Part shown: positions 18,735-29,059 of the stretch, piece after piece
Numbering within the stretch: the stretch's first letter is position 1
Layout: every line of letters starts with the position of its first letter
Origin: an uncultured Akkermansia sp.
GTDB lineage: Bacteria > Verrucomicrobiota > Verrucomicrobiia > Verrucomicrobiales > Akkermansiaceae
Direction of reading: 5' to 3'
Length of the DNA: 64,000 nt
NCBI GenBank assembly: GCA_949296365.1
Contig: CASFPZ010000010.1
Coordinates: forward strand, 1 to 64,000
The notes under the pieces: model-generated
Database searches by the model: none
Seen by the model: the letters and a program-made list of their open reading frames with translations, nothing else
What the model was told of the DNA's origin: nothing
Position numbers and translations under genes: made by a program

Positions 18735-19181
18735 CTATTTGCGCGGAATAGAAAGTGTCTGATTGATGCGGATTAAGTCGGACTTAAGTCCATTGGCGCG
18801 TTTGATGGCTTTAACGGTTGTCCCATACCGAATGGCAATAGCGCCAAGCGTATCCCCTTTCTTGACCTTGTACTTGCGAGTTGAAGATCTTTGCGTCCTA
18901 CTGGAGGATCTGCGTTTGGATGAGGATGCCGATTTCCGTGTTGACGAAGTTTTGGAAATCGACGGTTTGGGCGGCGGATTGTATGCGTGAACATCAGACG
19001 TGGTGTAGGCGCCTTCTTCGTATGGATCTGCATTCTCTGCAATCCACGGCGGTATTGTCCCATCAGCGACTTGCTGGGCTAATTCAGTGTCTTCGATTGC
19101 TGAAGGATTGCTTTGTGAACAGGAAGAAAAAGCTATGGCAAAAGCGGCGCATGCGGCCGGAAATAAAAGATTCGCTTTCAT
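18735..19181 (-). CDS. LysM-domain lipoprotein
   Basis: This 148-residue lipoprotein begins at the ATG giving [14 protein letters not shown]; an upstream in-frame start seven codons earlier adds no signal features. The lipobox is AFSSC. A low-complexity Ser/Arg/Lys linker (about residues 72-100) leads to one C-terminal LysM domain beginning [18 protein letters not shown] and ending RINQTLSIP. LysM binds peptidoglycan glycan strands, so the protein is likely held between lipid anchor and cell wall. It is immediately upstream of a YkuD transpeptidase gene in the same transcription unit. Confidence 0.88.
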   Translation of the reverse strand: MKANLLFPAACAAFAIAFSSCSQSNPSAIEDTELAQQVADGTIPPWIAENADPYEEGAYTTSDVHAYNPPPKPSISKTSSTRKSASSSKRRSSSRTQRSSTRKYKVKKGDTLGAIAIRYGTTVKAIKRANGLKSDLIRINQTLSIPRK

Positions 19182-19236
19182 GTTTCGGAGAAGGGCTATC
19201 AAATTGACTGAGAAACATCAAGGAAGTAGCGTGTAT

Positions 19237-20064
19237 TCATGAATTTTTCATCGATTCCGGAAATCGGAAAAAATCTTCAGCTGTTTGTGTTGTAATCATT
19301 GCTAATTGCTCGAAATCCATTCGTTTGAGCTGGGCAATGAATTCTGCTGTGTGTCTCATTAGGGCTGGCTCGTTGCGTTTGCCTCGCATGGGCTCTGGAG
19401 CCAGATAAGGAGAATCTGTCTCGAGCATTAAACGCTCAACTGGACACCAGGCTATGGTCTCCGGCAATGTTCCGGCATTTTTGAATGTGACAACTCCTGT
19501 TACTGAAATGAGTGCGTCAAGTTTGTCAAAAGCTAACCTTAATTGATCCTGGTTTCCTATAAAACAGTGAAATACGGGACGTACCCGACCTGCATATCCT
19601 TCTGCAATTGCTATAGCGTCTCGAAATGAGGCATCTCCTGAACGGTCGCGCGTGTGTAATACAATATTGAGTCCTAAACGCTCGGCTAAGCCGAAATGGA
19701 ATTCGAGATATTCGCGTTGTAAGGCTTTTCGTCGGTTTTCTGTCATCCCTTCGGGAACTGGTTGGTAGTAGTCGAGACCGGTTTCGCCAATAGCTGCTAG
19801 CGAATGGGTAATAGCTAATTGTTCAAGTTGTCTCTGCCAGTTTGCCCTTGCTGTATGAACTTCAGACGGATGTAGCGCTAAACAAACTGTAATGGATTCC
19901 GGAAATATTGCTGCCAGCCCAAGAGAAGATTCCCAGTCGTCTTCAGCTGTGCCTTGTGTCACCATGCGGGTAATTCCGGCTAGGTTGGCTCGCTGAATCA
20001 CCTTAGCTAGATCATCGTCAGAAAAACGCCGGGAAATCAAATGACAATGTGTGTCGATAAGCAT
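19237..20064 (-). CDS. tatD: TatD family metal-dependent deoxyribonuclease
   Basis: The start was set at MLIDTHCHL, giving 275 residues; the frame is open 37 codons upstream but lacks homology there. TatD proteins are amidohydrolase-fold nucleases that act on single-stranded DNA ends and are linked to DNA repair and quality control. Metal-binding residues are visible: His6 and His8 in DTHCHL, Glu in IGETGLDYY, His in VLHTR and FHCF, and Asp in LETDSPYL. Some proteins of this group are DNases and others D-aminoacyl-tRNA deacylases, so the exact substrate is open. It is divergent from the LpxR-like gene. Confidence 0.88.
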   Translation of the reverse strand: MLIDTHCHLISRRFSDDDLAKVIQRANLAGITRMVTQGTAEDDWESSLGLAAIFPESITVCLALHPSEVHTARANWQRQLEQLAITHSLAAIGETGLDYYQPVPEGMTENRRKALQREYLEFHFGLAERLGLNIVLHTRDRSGDASFRDAIAIAEGYAGRVRPVFHCFIGNQDQLRLAFDKLDALISVTGVVTFKNAGTLPETIAWCPVERLMLETDSPYLAPEPMRGKRNEPALMRHTAEFIAQLKRMDFEQLAMITTQTAEDFFRFPESMKNS

Positions 20065-20334
20065 AGGAATGGAATCTAATCGCGAGATTAGAGTAAAGTG
20101 ATCTGTTGTTGTGTAAAGTGCAAAATGATGGAATCGGTGATCTTCTGGAAATGGCGAAATCTGCGTAACTCCCAATAAATTATGCGTTGATCACAGTTCC
20201 TCAAAAAAAGGTGATGTAAAGTTTCCTGTGGATTCAATGATGAGAATGATGCATTTGAACAAATGTACAATATGTGACTTGATAATGGTTGTTTATGCTT
20301 GCAGTTTGATCCAGATCCTGTCACAACTCTGCGC

Positions 20335-21408
20335 ATGCGAACAACGTTAATGTGTGCTGTTGTTGTGTGTGGTGGGGGATTATGCGGAACAGCCTCAGCC
20401 CAACAGAATGAATTAGAATTAAAACAGCCCCCTGTTCTGATGGTACAGAATGGGGCTGCGGCTCTGGCTCAAGAACCGGCATCATTTGCGATTCAGTTGG
20501 ATAATGATGTGTTTTTAGGCGAAGATTGCGATTATACGAATGGAATTCGATTCTCCTTCCTGTCAGAATCGTCTCCTATTGCGCCTGGAAGTTTTTGGAA
20601 TTGGTTGGCTGTGGGGGTGGAACGTTCTCCAGAGTTGCGGAGCCAATGGGCCGCAACATTAACTCAGTTGATGTATACTCCCAATACTCGATCAGAAGAA
20701 CCTATCCCCGGAGAACGTCCGTATGCTGGGTATTTGGGATTGGGGGTTGGAAGCTTGGTGAAAAATAAGGATCGTGCCAATTCGTGGGAATTCCAACTTG
20801 GTGTGACGGGTAAGTATTCTCTGGCAGACGATTCGCAGTATGCTGTCCACAAATTCTGGGGAATGGAATTGTGGCCGGGATGGCAGCACCAGATCCCTTC
20901 TGAATTGGTTTTTCAATTCTATTTCAAAAGGTTTTATCGGTTAAATTGTTTAGAAAGCCGCGACGTTTCTGGCCTGGGTTCAGATGGGTACTTCTATTGG
21001 AATGCTGATGTGGGAACATTGTTTGTGCGTGGAGGTGGCGGATTGGCTGTTCGGTATGGGTTCAATTTGCCGGGTGATGCTGCAACTGAGTACAATATTA
21101 ACGGTGCCAATTACATGACTTCACCCCTGGTGCGCAATGACGTGTCATTCTCGGATTGGAGTGTGTACGGAGTGGCTGCGATTGGCGTTCAGGGTGTTGC
21201 CTATAATGCTTTCTTGGATGGCCCTGTGTTCCATGATTATTCATATGATGTAGCTACGCATCCTGTCGTGGGAACGGCATCATTGGGTGTTGGCGTGCGT
21301 TATAAAAATGTCGAAGGATACTTTGGCGCTCAATGGTCGTCGAGGGAATATGCCTCTCAGGAGTCCTGTCATTGGGTTGGTAGCCTCAATTTGCGCTATC
21401 GATTCTAA
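20335..21408 (+). CDS. lpxR: LpxR-like outer-membrane lipid A deacylase (DUF2219)
   Basis: The chosen ATG gives a 357-residue protein starting MRTTLMCAVVV, with a signal peptide ending around ASA. A TTG 12 codons upstream is also in frame. The mature part starts with FAIQLDNDVFLGEDCDYTNG, matching the N-D and YTNG signatures of LpxR, and later has ERPYAGYLGLG and VHKFWG, the region of the catalytic His. It ends in an aromatic Phe (RYRF) after alternating strands, as expected of an outer-membrane beta-barrel. LpxR removes the 3'-acyloxyacyl chain of lipid A in Salmonella. Lipid A modification here is inferred from family. Confidence 0.8.
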   Translation: MRTTLMCAVVVCGGGLCGTASAQQNELELKQPPVLMVQNGAAALAQEPASFAIQLDNDVFLGEDCDYTNGIRFSFLSESSPIAPGSFWNWLAVGVERSPELRSQWAATLTQLMYTPNTRSEEPIPGERPYAGYLGLGVGSLVKNKDRANSWEFQLGVTGKYSLADDSQYAVHKFWGMELWPGWQHQIPSELVFQFYFKRFYRLNCLESRDVSGLGSDGYFYWNADVGTLFVRGGGGLAVRYGFNLPGDAATEYNINGANYMTSPLVRNDVSFSDWSVYGVAAIGVQGVAYNAFLDGPVFHDYSYDVATHPVVGTASLGVGVRYKNVEGYFGAQWSSREYASQESCHWVGSLNLRYRF

Positions 21409-21574
21409 TCTGAACTGTAGTATATAGTTGGTTTGCAACGGGGCTGAGAAGGCTTCTGTGGTATGTAGGGATCATGTTCTCACGCATTGATTTCTTGCAT
21501 GCTGTTGTTTTATGTGTATAAAGTCCGCGACTTGCTGGGACGAAGCAAGGTAACCGATTAAATGTGATACGACC

Positions 21575-24328
21575 GTGAATGTGATACGCAGCTTTACAAC
21601 GGGATGGGGGTCTGAGGGAAAACTATATTCTCTTCCGGCTCTTGCCGAGGTGGGTTATGACAAACTGAGCCGTTTGCCCGTTTCGATCCGAATTGTGTTG
21701 GAATCTCTGCTAAGAAATTGCGATGGGTTGAAAGCTACTGAGCAGGATGTCGCCAATTTAGCGTCATGGAATGCAAAATGTCCTGGCAGTTACGAGATCC
21801 CCTTTACTGTAGCACGGATTGTCTTGCAGGACTTTACCGGTGTACCGCTGTTGGTAGATCTGGCTGCGATGCGTTCCGCAGTAGCTAAGTTGGGCAAAAA
21901 TCCTGACTGCGTGGAACCTCTCGTCCCTGTCGATCTGGTGGTTGATCACTCGGTGCAGGTAGATTGGGCTGGTTGTAGCGACGCCCTCGAAAAAAATCTT
22001 GATAAGGAATTCTCCCGTAATGCTGAACGATATGAATTCTTAAAATGGGGACGGGACGCCTTTAAAACTTTTTCTGTGGTCCCTCCGTCGGTTGGTATTA
22101 TCCACCAAGTCAATTTGGAATACTTGGCTCGTGGTGTTATGGAACATGATGGGGTGTTCTTCCCTGATAGTTTGGTCGGAACCGATTCCCATACGACGAT
22201 GATTAATGGATTGGGCGTAGTCGGGTGGGGCGTAGGGGGCATTGAGGCTGAAGCCGGAATGCTTGGCCAACCGGTCACATTCCTTGTCCCAGAAGTGGTG
22301 GGGGTTCATATGTCTGGTCAACTGCGTGAAGGTGTGACTTCGACTGATCTGGCTTTGCATGTGACGGCTATGTTGCGGAAACACGGAGTTGTCGGAAAAT
22401 TTGTCGAATTTTTTGGTGATGGTGCGGCTGCCTTGTCTTTGCCGGATCGCGCAACGGTCGCTAATATGGCTCCTGAATACGGGGCGACGATGGGATTTTT
22501 CCCAATGGACGAACAGTGCTCAAATTATTTGCGAATAACTGGTCGGCGGGAAGAAGATGTCATAACCTACGAGAATTACTTCAAAGCTCAAGACCTCTGG
22601 GGTATGCCAAAAATCGGTGATATCGATTACACTGATATCCTGAACCTCGATCTTGGTTCTGTGTGCCCGGCTGTATCTGGTCCGCGGCGCCCTCAGGATT
22701 TGATCCCGTTGGATAAGTTGAAAGAGCGTTTTGAACTGCTTTTGAAAGCTCCTGTCAGTGACGGTGGGTATGGTAAGACCTCTGTGGATGAGGCTGTCGT
22801 AATCATGGATGCTCCAGCAGGAACGCCTCTCCCGGTAGATGGGTATGCTCAAGAAGTTCATATCAAAGATGGTAGCATCTTGATCGCTGCCATTACCTCT
22901 TGTACAAACACATCGAATCCTGGGTTGATGCTTGCGGCTGGCCTTGTTGCTAAAAAGGCTGTAGAACGAGGATTAACTGTACCGTCGTACGTCAAAACTT
23001 CTCTGGCTCCTGGTTCGCGAATTGCGTCTGACTACTTTGCGGCAAACGACTTGCAAGAGGCCTTGAATACCTTGGGGTTTCAGACGGCAGGGTATGGTTG
23101 CACGACTTGCATCGGTAACTCTGGCCCTCTCAATGGTAAACTTGAACAGTCTGTTCGCGAACATCAGATCGTTGGGGTCTCTGTCCTTTCTGGCAATAGA
23201 AATTTTGAAGCTCGTGTGCATGCCTCTGTAAAGGCTAATTTTTTGATGTCGCCTCCGCTGGTCGTAGCATTTGCGCTGGCGGGCCGAATCGATATTGACA
23301 TGGAACGTGAACCGTTGGGCAAGGACAAAGTGGGACGCGAAGTTTATCTCCGCGATCTGTGGCCAACTCGCGAAGAATTGGATAAAGCCCTCCAGAACTC
23401 ACTTCGGCCGGATATGTTTCGCCGTCGTTATGAAAAAGTCCTTTCGCTCAACGAACGTTGGCAAAAAATACCTGCTCCGAAAGGAGCCGTTTATGCTTGG
23501 AAAGATGATTCTACCTATATCCAGCAGCCACCTTTCTTCGATGATTACGATGGAACCCCAAAAGACATCACCGATATCGTTGGCGCAAGAGCGCTTGGCA
23601 TTTTTGGCGATTCGGTAACGACTGACCATATTTCTCCTGCTGGCGCTATTCGCGAAACGAGTCCTGCCGGGATTTATTTGAAATCGATGGGGGTTGACTG
23701 TCTCGACTTTAACTCTTATGGGTCGCGCCGTGGTAACGACAGGGTCATGACGCGTGGCACTTTTGCCAATGTCCGCGTCAAAAATCTGCTGGCTGGCGGT
23801 GTGGAAGGCGGTTACACGTTGTATTTTGGCCATCGCCCCGTATCTGTCCCCGACAAGGAGATCAAGACGGCAGTAGGCCAACCAACGTTTATTTATGATG
23901 CGGCGATGGCTTATCTGGCGGATAATACTCCGCTGATTGTTATTGGCGGTGAAGATTATGGCATGGGTTCGTCTCGCGACTGGGCTGCCAAAGGATCTCG
24001 CCTGCTTGGGGTACAAGCTGTCGTGGCTAAGAGTTTCGAACGTATTCACCGATCAAATCTCATTGGTATGGGTGTCCTTCCCCTTACTTTTGTTAATAAG
24101 GAAGACTACGATTGGATCTCTACTCTGAGAGATGCTGTTTTCTCTATTATTGGCTTGTCTAATGAGATTGCCCCTCGGCAACAGGTAATATTGCGCGTCC
24201 AGATTAACTCCGAATCCAAAGACATTCCCGTGTCTGTTCGCATCGATACGCCTATTGAAAAGGAATATTACCGCTCTGGGGGAATTCTTCCTTATGTGCT
24301 CGGGAAAATTATGAAAAAAACTTCATAA
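21575..24328 (+). CDS. acnA: Aconitate hydratase A (AcnA/IRP1 type)
   Basis: This 917-residue enzyme isomerises citrate to isocitrate through cis-aconitate in the TCA cycle and carries a [4Fe-4S] cluster. The cluster ligands are visible as C443 in SCTNTSNPG and C509 and C512 in [10 protein letters not shown], spaced as in IRP1 and AcnA. Other family features are [21 protein letters not shown], and the swivel domain with [16 protein letters not shown]. No ATG fits in frame near the start. GTG at 21575 gives MNVIRSF, with a second GTG two codons later. The stretch AATGTGATACG is repeated just before and across the start. Confidence 0.97.
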   Translation: MNVIRSFTTGWGSEGKLYSLPALAEVGYDKLSRLPVSIRIVLESLLRNCDGLKATEQDVANLASWNAKCPGSYEIPFTVARIVLQDFTGVPLLVDLAAMRSAVAKLGKNPDCVEPLVPVDLVVDHSVQVDWAGCSDALEKNLDKEFSRNAERYEFLKWGRDAFKTFSVVPPSVGIIHQVNLEYLARGVMEHDGVFFPDSLVGTDSHTTMINGLGVVGWGVGGIEAEAGMLGQPVTFLVPEVVGVHMSGQLREGVTSTDLALHVTAMLRKHGVVGKFVEFFGDGAAALSLPDRATVANMAPEYGATMGFFPMDEQCSNYLRITGRREEDVITYENYFKAQDLWGMPKIGDIDYTDILNLDLGSVCPAVSGPRRPQDLIPLDKLKERFELLLKAPVSDGGYGKTSVDEAVVIMDAPAGTPLPVDGYAQEVHIKDGSILIAAITSCTNTSNPGLMLAAGLVAKKAVERGLTVPSYVKTSLAPGSRIASDYFAANDLQEALNTLGFQTAGYGCTTCIGNSGPLNGKLEQSVREHQIVGVSVLSGNRNFEARVHASVKANFLMSPPLVVAFALAGRIDIDMEREPLGKDKVGREVYLRDLWPTREELDKALQNSLRPDMFRRRYEKVLSLNERWQKIPAPKGAVYAWKDDSTYIQQPPFFDDYDGTPKDITDIVGARALGIFGDSVTTDHISPAGAIRETSPAGIYLKSMGVDCLDFNSYGSRRGNDRVMTRGTFANVRVKNLLAGGVEGGYTLYFGHRPVSVPDKEIKTAVGQPTFIYDAAMAYLADNTPLIVIGGEDYGMGSSRDWAAKGSRLLGVQAVVAKSFERIHRSNLIGMGVLPLTFVNKEDYDWISTLRDAVFSIIGLSNEIAPRQQVILRVQINSESKDIPVSVRIDTPIEKEYYRSGGILPYVLGKIMKKTS

Positions 24329-24435
24329 GTACATTGAGGTATGCGCAAGACGAACTGTTTCTCTTGGAGTAAAAGCGTTTCTGTGAAGTGATAAACTCCT
24401 CAAAAACTATAAGACTAGAGACCCGTTAAACGAAA

Positions 24436-24470
24436 GAAAGGCGCCAGTGTATGATCCTTTGGCGCCTTTC
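24436..24470. terminator. Bidirectional terminator between acnA and araC
   Basis: A perfect 11-bp inverted repeat, GAAAGGCGCCA at 24436-24446 and TGGCGCCTTTC at 24460-24470, forms a hairpin with a 13-base loop. It lies between the convergent acnA and AraC genes. Its T-rich tail is better on the minus strand. Confidence 0.75.
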
Positions 24471-24631
24471 ATGATCAGAGGTCAACGACAATTAAGAGAG
24501 TGGCGCCTAACGTGGACTCGGCTTACGTTGGCTCGAGAACTGAGTTGCGGACGCGGACATGACGTCGTCATTAATAGGCAACAGAGGGATCAGGAAGATG
24601 GGAGAGAAAGTGCCAATTGGTCTCTAGATAA

Positions 24632-25585
24632 TCATTTCCCTTTACTCTTTATTTTGTGCCGGGCTTGGCTGGTAGAGGAATGGTTGAGTTCTTGCAATTT
24701 GTTTCGGTATTGGCTGGGACTACACCCGACTCGTTTGGCAAAGAGCGAGGCAAAATGTTGTGATGAATAGAAACCACATTCGATAGCGATATCGGTGATG
24801 TTGTGATGCCCTGAGGCGAGTAATTCCTGCGCAGCCTTGATTTTGAGCTCGATGAGATAATCAGCTGGGGAGAACCCGGTTAACAACTTAACTTTATTGT
24901 TGAAGGCTGTTTGCCCCATGCCAAAAATATAGGCCAGTTCGCTGACTCGGATTTTTCTCGTGAAATCCTTGCAGAGCATTTCCGTCAAGGCATTGAGGAA
25001 TGTTCTGTCCGTATCTTCTTGATTGTTGTTGCGGGCTTTGAGGACACGGGCCAGTCGGATGACCAACGAATCGAGCAGAAAGTTGATTTGATCTTCGTAG
25101 CCAATGTCGCGTTGTACGAGTTCGAAATGAAATTGCCTAAAAATCTGGATGAGGTTGTTGCCGCGTGGCAGCACAGGGTTCTCATTGTTGACTAGAAGCC
25201 TCCCTATGGCCTGTTGTGTCTCCGGGCTAATGCGAGACCAACTGCCTAATTCTAGTTGCCCGTCTTTTGTAAAACTTTTTGGGTGTAGGATCATCCATGA
25301 CAATACTCCGCGATCCAGAATTTTATCAGGGCTTCCATGGTATTCCCATGGGCAAGTCACAAATGCTTCACCGGGGTAGAGTTGGTAATGTTTCCCTTCG
25401 ACAACCCATTTGTACGTGCCCTTGACGACGAAATTGAGCTCGATCCCATCGTTGTAGTGCATGTCGAGAGAATGCGGATCAATGCCGGAAAACTTGAGAA
25501 CCCCTACTTCCATCAAGTAATGAGAAAAGGGGGCTAACAAGGGACAATCGTTCCAATGGACGAACAATGGCTTTTCGGCATTCAT
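24632..25585 (-). CDS. AraC family transcriptional regulator
   Basis: This 317-residue protein has an N-terminal cupin-like sensing domain (DGIELNFVVKGTYKWVVEGK, YPGEAFVTCPWEYHG) and a C-terminal double helix-turn-helix of AraC/XylS type at about 205-300 (FGMGQTAFNNKVKLLTGFSP; ITDIAIECGFYSSQHFASLF). Such regulators usually activate nearby sugar-use genes when a ligand binds the cupin. It is divergently oriented to the GH2/corrinoid-methyltransferase operon, with a 132-base shared intergenic region. It is therefore the natural candidate for controlling that operon, an inference from position. Confidence 0.92.
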   Translation of the reverse strand: MNAEKPLFVHWNDCPLLAPFSHYLMEVGVLKFSGIDPHSLDMHYNDGIELNFVVKGTYKWVVEGKHYQLYPGEAFVTCPWEYHGSPDKILDRGVLSWMILHPKSFTKDGQLELGSWSRISPETQQAIGRLLVNNENPVLPRGNNLIQIFRQFHFELVQRDIGYEDQINFLLDSLVIRLARVLKARNNNQEDTDRTFLNALTEMLCKDFTRKIRVSELAYIFGMGQTAFNNKVKLLTGFSPADYLIELKIKAAQELLASGHHNITDIAIECGFYSSQHFASLFAKRVGCSPSQYRNKLQELNHSSTSQARHKIKSKGK

Positions 25586-25717
25586 TATTAGGCGGTATTT
25601 TAACCTTTTAAATCAGGACGTGAAGGAAAATGTGTATAATTCGTCAAAGTAAAATTCTGCACGCATTCAAAAACTGTTTGTGGTAAGCTTCCAATATCAC
25701 AATACTTCAGTTGGCCT
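25586..25717. promoter_or_regulatory. Divergent promoter region of araC and the GH2 operon
   Basis: This 132-base AT-rich gap lies between two divergent starts and should contain both promoters and any AraC-type half-sites. No confident -35/-10 pair or repeated operator could be assigned by eye. Confidence 0.45.
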
Positions 25718-28700
25718 ATGTTAGCTCATTTCCTGAAATGTTTGATGATGTTGATGTCGACTATGCTGGTCATAGCGCCTGCATTTGGGGCGTCTTGGAA
25801 GTCATCGCTTAAGATCGATGCTTCCGATCCTTCCAAAGCGGCTCCATGGGGTCGCTTTGAGTCGTATGAATATCCTGCGAAAGATGTTGCCCCCTGGACG
25901 GGGCCGCGTAAAGTCCTCTTTGGAACGCCGCTCGAATTGAATTTCGAAGGCCTCGAAGAAGGTCAGGACTGTATGATCAGGGTGTCGTTTCTGAGCGATG
26001 CTCCTCGCGAAATGGCAATTGATGTTAATGGAACGGAAATCGAGTCTTCGTTGAAGGTCGATCGGGGCGTCGTTCGGCAAGGTGAATGGGTTATTCCTTC
26101 GTCTCGCCTTTATTCCGGTACGATTGCTCTGACTATTAACCCTATCGTTGGTTCGAATGCTGTCATCCAAACGTTGGAAATCTTCACGCGCGATGGACGC
26201 CGGCTTCGCCCTGGTAAACGCAAGGAATTCCGTCCTCCTACTCAGGATGAACTGGAAGCTCTCGTTGTCCCAATGCAAAAGATGGCGCCGCGTCCGTCAC
26301 TGGTGACTGGGACCCAATCGCCTGTGATTTCATTGAATGGCGAATGGCTGTTCTCGGCCTCTGGTAAGGGCAATGACTTGAAACCTATCCAAGTCCCTGG
26401 CGAATGGAAGATGCAAGGCTTTAATGTGGCACCTAAGGCATTTGCCAAGTACGTGCGTACAATTGATGTCCCAGCTGATTGGGCAGGACGTCAAATTATA
26501 CTGCGTTTTGATGCTGTTCATGCTGTGTGCCGAATTTTTGTAAACGGTACAGAAATCGGTGGCCACGAGGGCGGGATGATTCCGTTCTCGATCAATGCTA
26601 CAAAGGCAATCCGTCCTGGAGCCCGGAACTCCATTGAAGTGCTGGTGCAGAGCGAATCTGTAGCTGACTCTGTAGGTTGCATCTCTCAATATGCTGCCCA
26701 CCAGGTCGGCGGGATCCTTCGAAAGGTGGCGATGATGGCCTTGCCGAATCTCTATGTCGCCTCAGATAACAACTATACTGTCCTCAAAGGTCAAGATGCG
26801 GTGCTTCATTACGATGTCGAACTTGCCAATGTTTGTGCAACTTCTCGTAAGGCAACGATGAACCTTGAATTGAAGGATGCTTCTGGACAAGTAGTGGCTT
26901 CTCAGGAAATTGTTGTTTCAGCAGAAGGTTCTGGCTTGACCCCGGCTCATTCGGCATTAACTGTCAAAAATGCCAAGTTGTGGACGTCCGAAACGCCTAA
27001 TCTCTATACGCTTTCCTGCACCTTGAGCGAGGCTGGACAAATCCTTTCCCAGCATGTCCGCAAAGTCGGTTTGCGTACTGTCCAAGTGAAAGGTAACCAA
27101 CTTTTTGTAAACGAAAAACCGGTAAAACTTTTTGCTGTATGCCGACATGAAGTTCATCCGCTGCGCGGTAGGAGCTTGACTCCAGAACTTTGCCGCAAAG
27201 ACGCTGAGCTTTACAAAAACGCTGGTGTCAACACGATCCGAACCTCTCACTATCCACCGAGCGAAGAATTCTTGGATATTTGCGACGAATTAGGCTTGTT
27301 TGTTGAATCGGAAGCTGCCGTGTGCTGGATCCAGCATGGAGCTAGCCCGGTTTGGAAACGCTGGAATTATCAAAGCCCTGACTATTTCCTCTATTTACTG
27401 CGTCCGTCGCTCGATCAAATTGCTGCGTATCGCAATCACCCATCTATCATTATGTGGTCTTGGGGCAATGAATCCCGATGGAGTTGTCTGTGGGAAAAAG
27501 TCGCTGAAGTAACTCGCCGGTATGAAAAGACTCGTCCTTTCGTTTTCCATGACCAATGTTGGGGTGGTTTTAACAACGCTGGCAGTAAAGGCGATATTGC
27601 TAACTATCATTACCCCTCAGAAAATAACTCCGACGAATGGAGCAAGGTTGGTAAACCGGTGTGGTTTGGCGAATATGCCCACTTGCAGTGTTATAATCGC
27701 CGCGAATTAGCTACTGACCCTGGCATTCGTGAAGACTGGGGACGCCCACTGCAACGCATGGTCGACTTGATGTGGGAACAACCTGGTTGCCTCGGTGGAT
27801 CGATCTGGAGTGGAATTGACGATGTCTTCCATTTGCCCAGCGGAGACCTTTGCGGATATGGTCATTGGGGACCTATCGATGCATGGAGACGCCCCAAGCC
27901 AGAGTACCACGGCTTGCGTATGGCCTACACTCCCTTCCGGGTGTTCTCGGTAGATGCCCGCGACGGTAAAACCCTCAAACTCTCTGTGCAAAACCGTCAG
28001 AACTTCCTGAACCTGAAAGAAAACTCGATCGAATGGAGCTGCGGCGACAAAAAAGGTAAAATCGAAGCTGACCTTCCGCCTCATGCCAAGGGCGAGCTAG
28101 TCGTCAATGCGGCCTACAAACCTGGTGATTCTGTTGCCATTTCTGTCAAGGATCCCTCAGGACGGGAAATCGCTCGTGAAGTTATAGAAATCCCAGGAGG
28201 TAAGCTCCCCGCAGAAAATGTTCCAGGTAAAATTTGCCCTGTACAAATGGGTGATCAAGCCCTTAGGGCTGGTTCTATGGAGTTGCCTCTGCCTGTTCCC
28301 ATGGTTCTTGATCTGAATGGATCGGGTGGCGCGGCTGGCCCTGCTGGCAGTACTCTCGCCAATGTGATCGAACCCTATACTCCGGTAGAACCCTGGTCTT
28401 GGAAGAAAAATGCTGCGGGTGCTGATGGCGTTGCTACCTGGACGGGAGAAGGCGCCTTGGGCAAAGGTACGTTGGTCGCAGAGACCCAGCAGGATGGATC
28501 TGTCTTGATTCATTATGCGGTGACGGTAAATCGTGATGTTAACCCGCGTCAATGGGGACTTGTATGGACGCTTCCTCGTTCTTTCGATACGATGGATTGG
28601 TTCCGCAATTCACATTGGTCCTGGTATCCCAATGACCAAATTGGTCGTCCTCGTGGTACGGTCAAGGCTCAACCTGTCTTCAGAAAATGGGTCGAAGAAC

Positions 28701-29038
28701 CTCGCAAAGTGCCTACTGGCGCTTGGAAAGATGATGCGAATGCCTTGGGGTGCAATGACTTCACGGCTACCAAGATGCGCATTCGTCGCCTATCCATGCT
28801 GGATGCCAAAGGTTGTGCTATAACCTTCCGTCCAGTTCCTAAAGGTCAACCGCAAGCGGTCCGGGCTTGGGTCGTTTCGCAGAATCCTCAGGATGGCATT
28901 CGCGTATTGATTGCCGGTTTTAACACGGGGGGATCAGATGGCTTCTTTGCTACCCACTACAGTACCGAGCGTCGTCCTATTAAAAAAGGTGAAACAATTC
29001 ATTCCGAATTCCTCATTTCTGTTTCGAATGTTCAATGA
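25718..29038 (+). CDS. Glycoside hydrolase family 2 (beta-galactosidase-like), secreted
   Basis: This 1106-residue protein has a signal peptide (cleavage near AFGA, residue 24), an N-terminal region of about 170 residues not typical of LacZ, then GH2 sugar-binding, Ig-like and TIM-barrel domains. The catalytic acid/base is probably Glu585 in WGNESRW and the nucleophile Glu652 in WFGEYAH. RTSHYPPSEEFLDICDELG is the standard GH2 barrel signature. After about residue 740 come extra beta domains reaching the C-terminus. GH2 members release beta-galactose, mannose, glucuronate or other residues, so substrate is open. It is the first gene of an operon: the UroD-like gene starts 21 bases later. Confidence 0.9.
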   Translation: MLAHFLKCLMMLMSTMLVIAPAFGASWKSSLKIDASDPSKAAPWGRFESYEYPAKDVAPWTGPRKVLFGTPLELNFEGLEEGQDCMIRVSFLSDAPREMAIDVNGTEIESSLKVDRGVVRQGEWVIPSSRLYSGTIALTINPIVGSNAVIQTLEIFTRDGRRLRPGKRKEFRPPTQDELEALVVPMQKMAPRPSLVTGTQSPVISLNGEWLFSASGKGNDLKPIQVPGEWKMQGFNVAPKAFAKYVRTIDVPADWAGRQIILRFDAVHAVCRIFVNGTEIGGHEGGMIPFSINATKAIRPGARNSIEVLVQSESVADSVGCISQYAAHQVGGILRKVAMMALPNLYVASDNNYTVLKGQDAVLHYDVELANVCATSRKATMNLELKDASGQVVASQEIVVSAEGSGLTPAHSALTVKNAKLWTSETPNLYTLSCTLSEAGQILSQHVRKVGLRTVQVKGNQLFVNEKPVKLFAVCRHEVHPLRGRSLTPELCRKDAELYKNAGVNTIRTSHYPPSEEFLDICDELGLFVESEAAVCWIQHGASPVWKRWNYQSPDYFLYLLRPSLDQIAAYRNHPSIIMWSWGNESRWSCLWEKVAEVTRRYEKTRPFVFHDQCWGGFNNAGSKGDIANYHYPSENNSDEWSKVGKPVWFGEYAHLQCYNRRELATDPGIREDWGRPLQRMVDLMWEQPGCLGGSIWSGIDDVFHLPSGDLCGYGHWGPIDAWRRPKPEYHGLRMAYTPFRVFSVDARDGKTLKLSVQNRQNFLNLKENSIEWSCGDKKGKIEADLPPHAKGELVVNAAYKPGDSVAISVKDPSGREIAREVIEIPGGKLPAENVPGKICPVQMGDQALRAGSMELPLPVPMVLDLNGSGGAAGPAGSTLANVIEPYTPVEPWSWKKNAAGADGVATWTGEGALGKGTLVAETQQDGSVLIHYAVTVNRDVNPRQWGLVWTLPRSFDTMDWFRNSHWSWYPNDQIGRPRGTVKAQPVFRKWVEEPRKVPTGAWKDDANALGCNDFTATKMRIRRLSMLDAKGCAITFRPVPKGQPQAVRAWVVSQNPQDGIRVLIAGFNTGGSDGFFATHYSTERRPIKKGETIHSEFLISVSNVQ

Positions 29039-29059
29039 CAATTAACGTAATTCCCTACA

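Noticed and set aside
23399-24049. 216-codon minus-strand frame inside acnA
   Set aside because: Antisense shadow of a well-conserved enzyme; composition is typical of an opposite-strand frame.
25586-25717. Cobalamin riboswitch upstream of the methyltransferase operon
   Set aside because: The gap is only 132 bases and no B12-box-like conserved sequence was seen.
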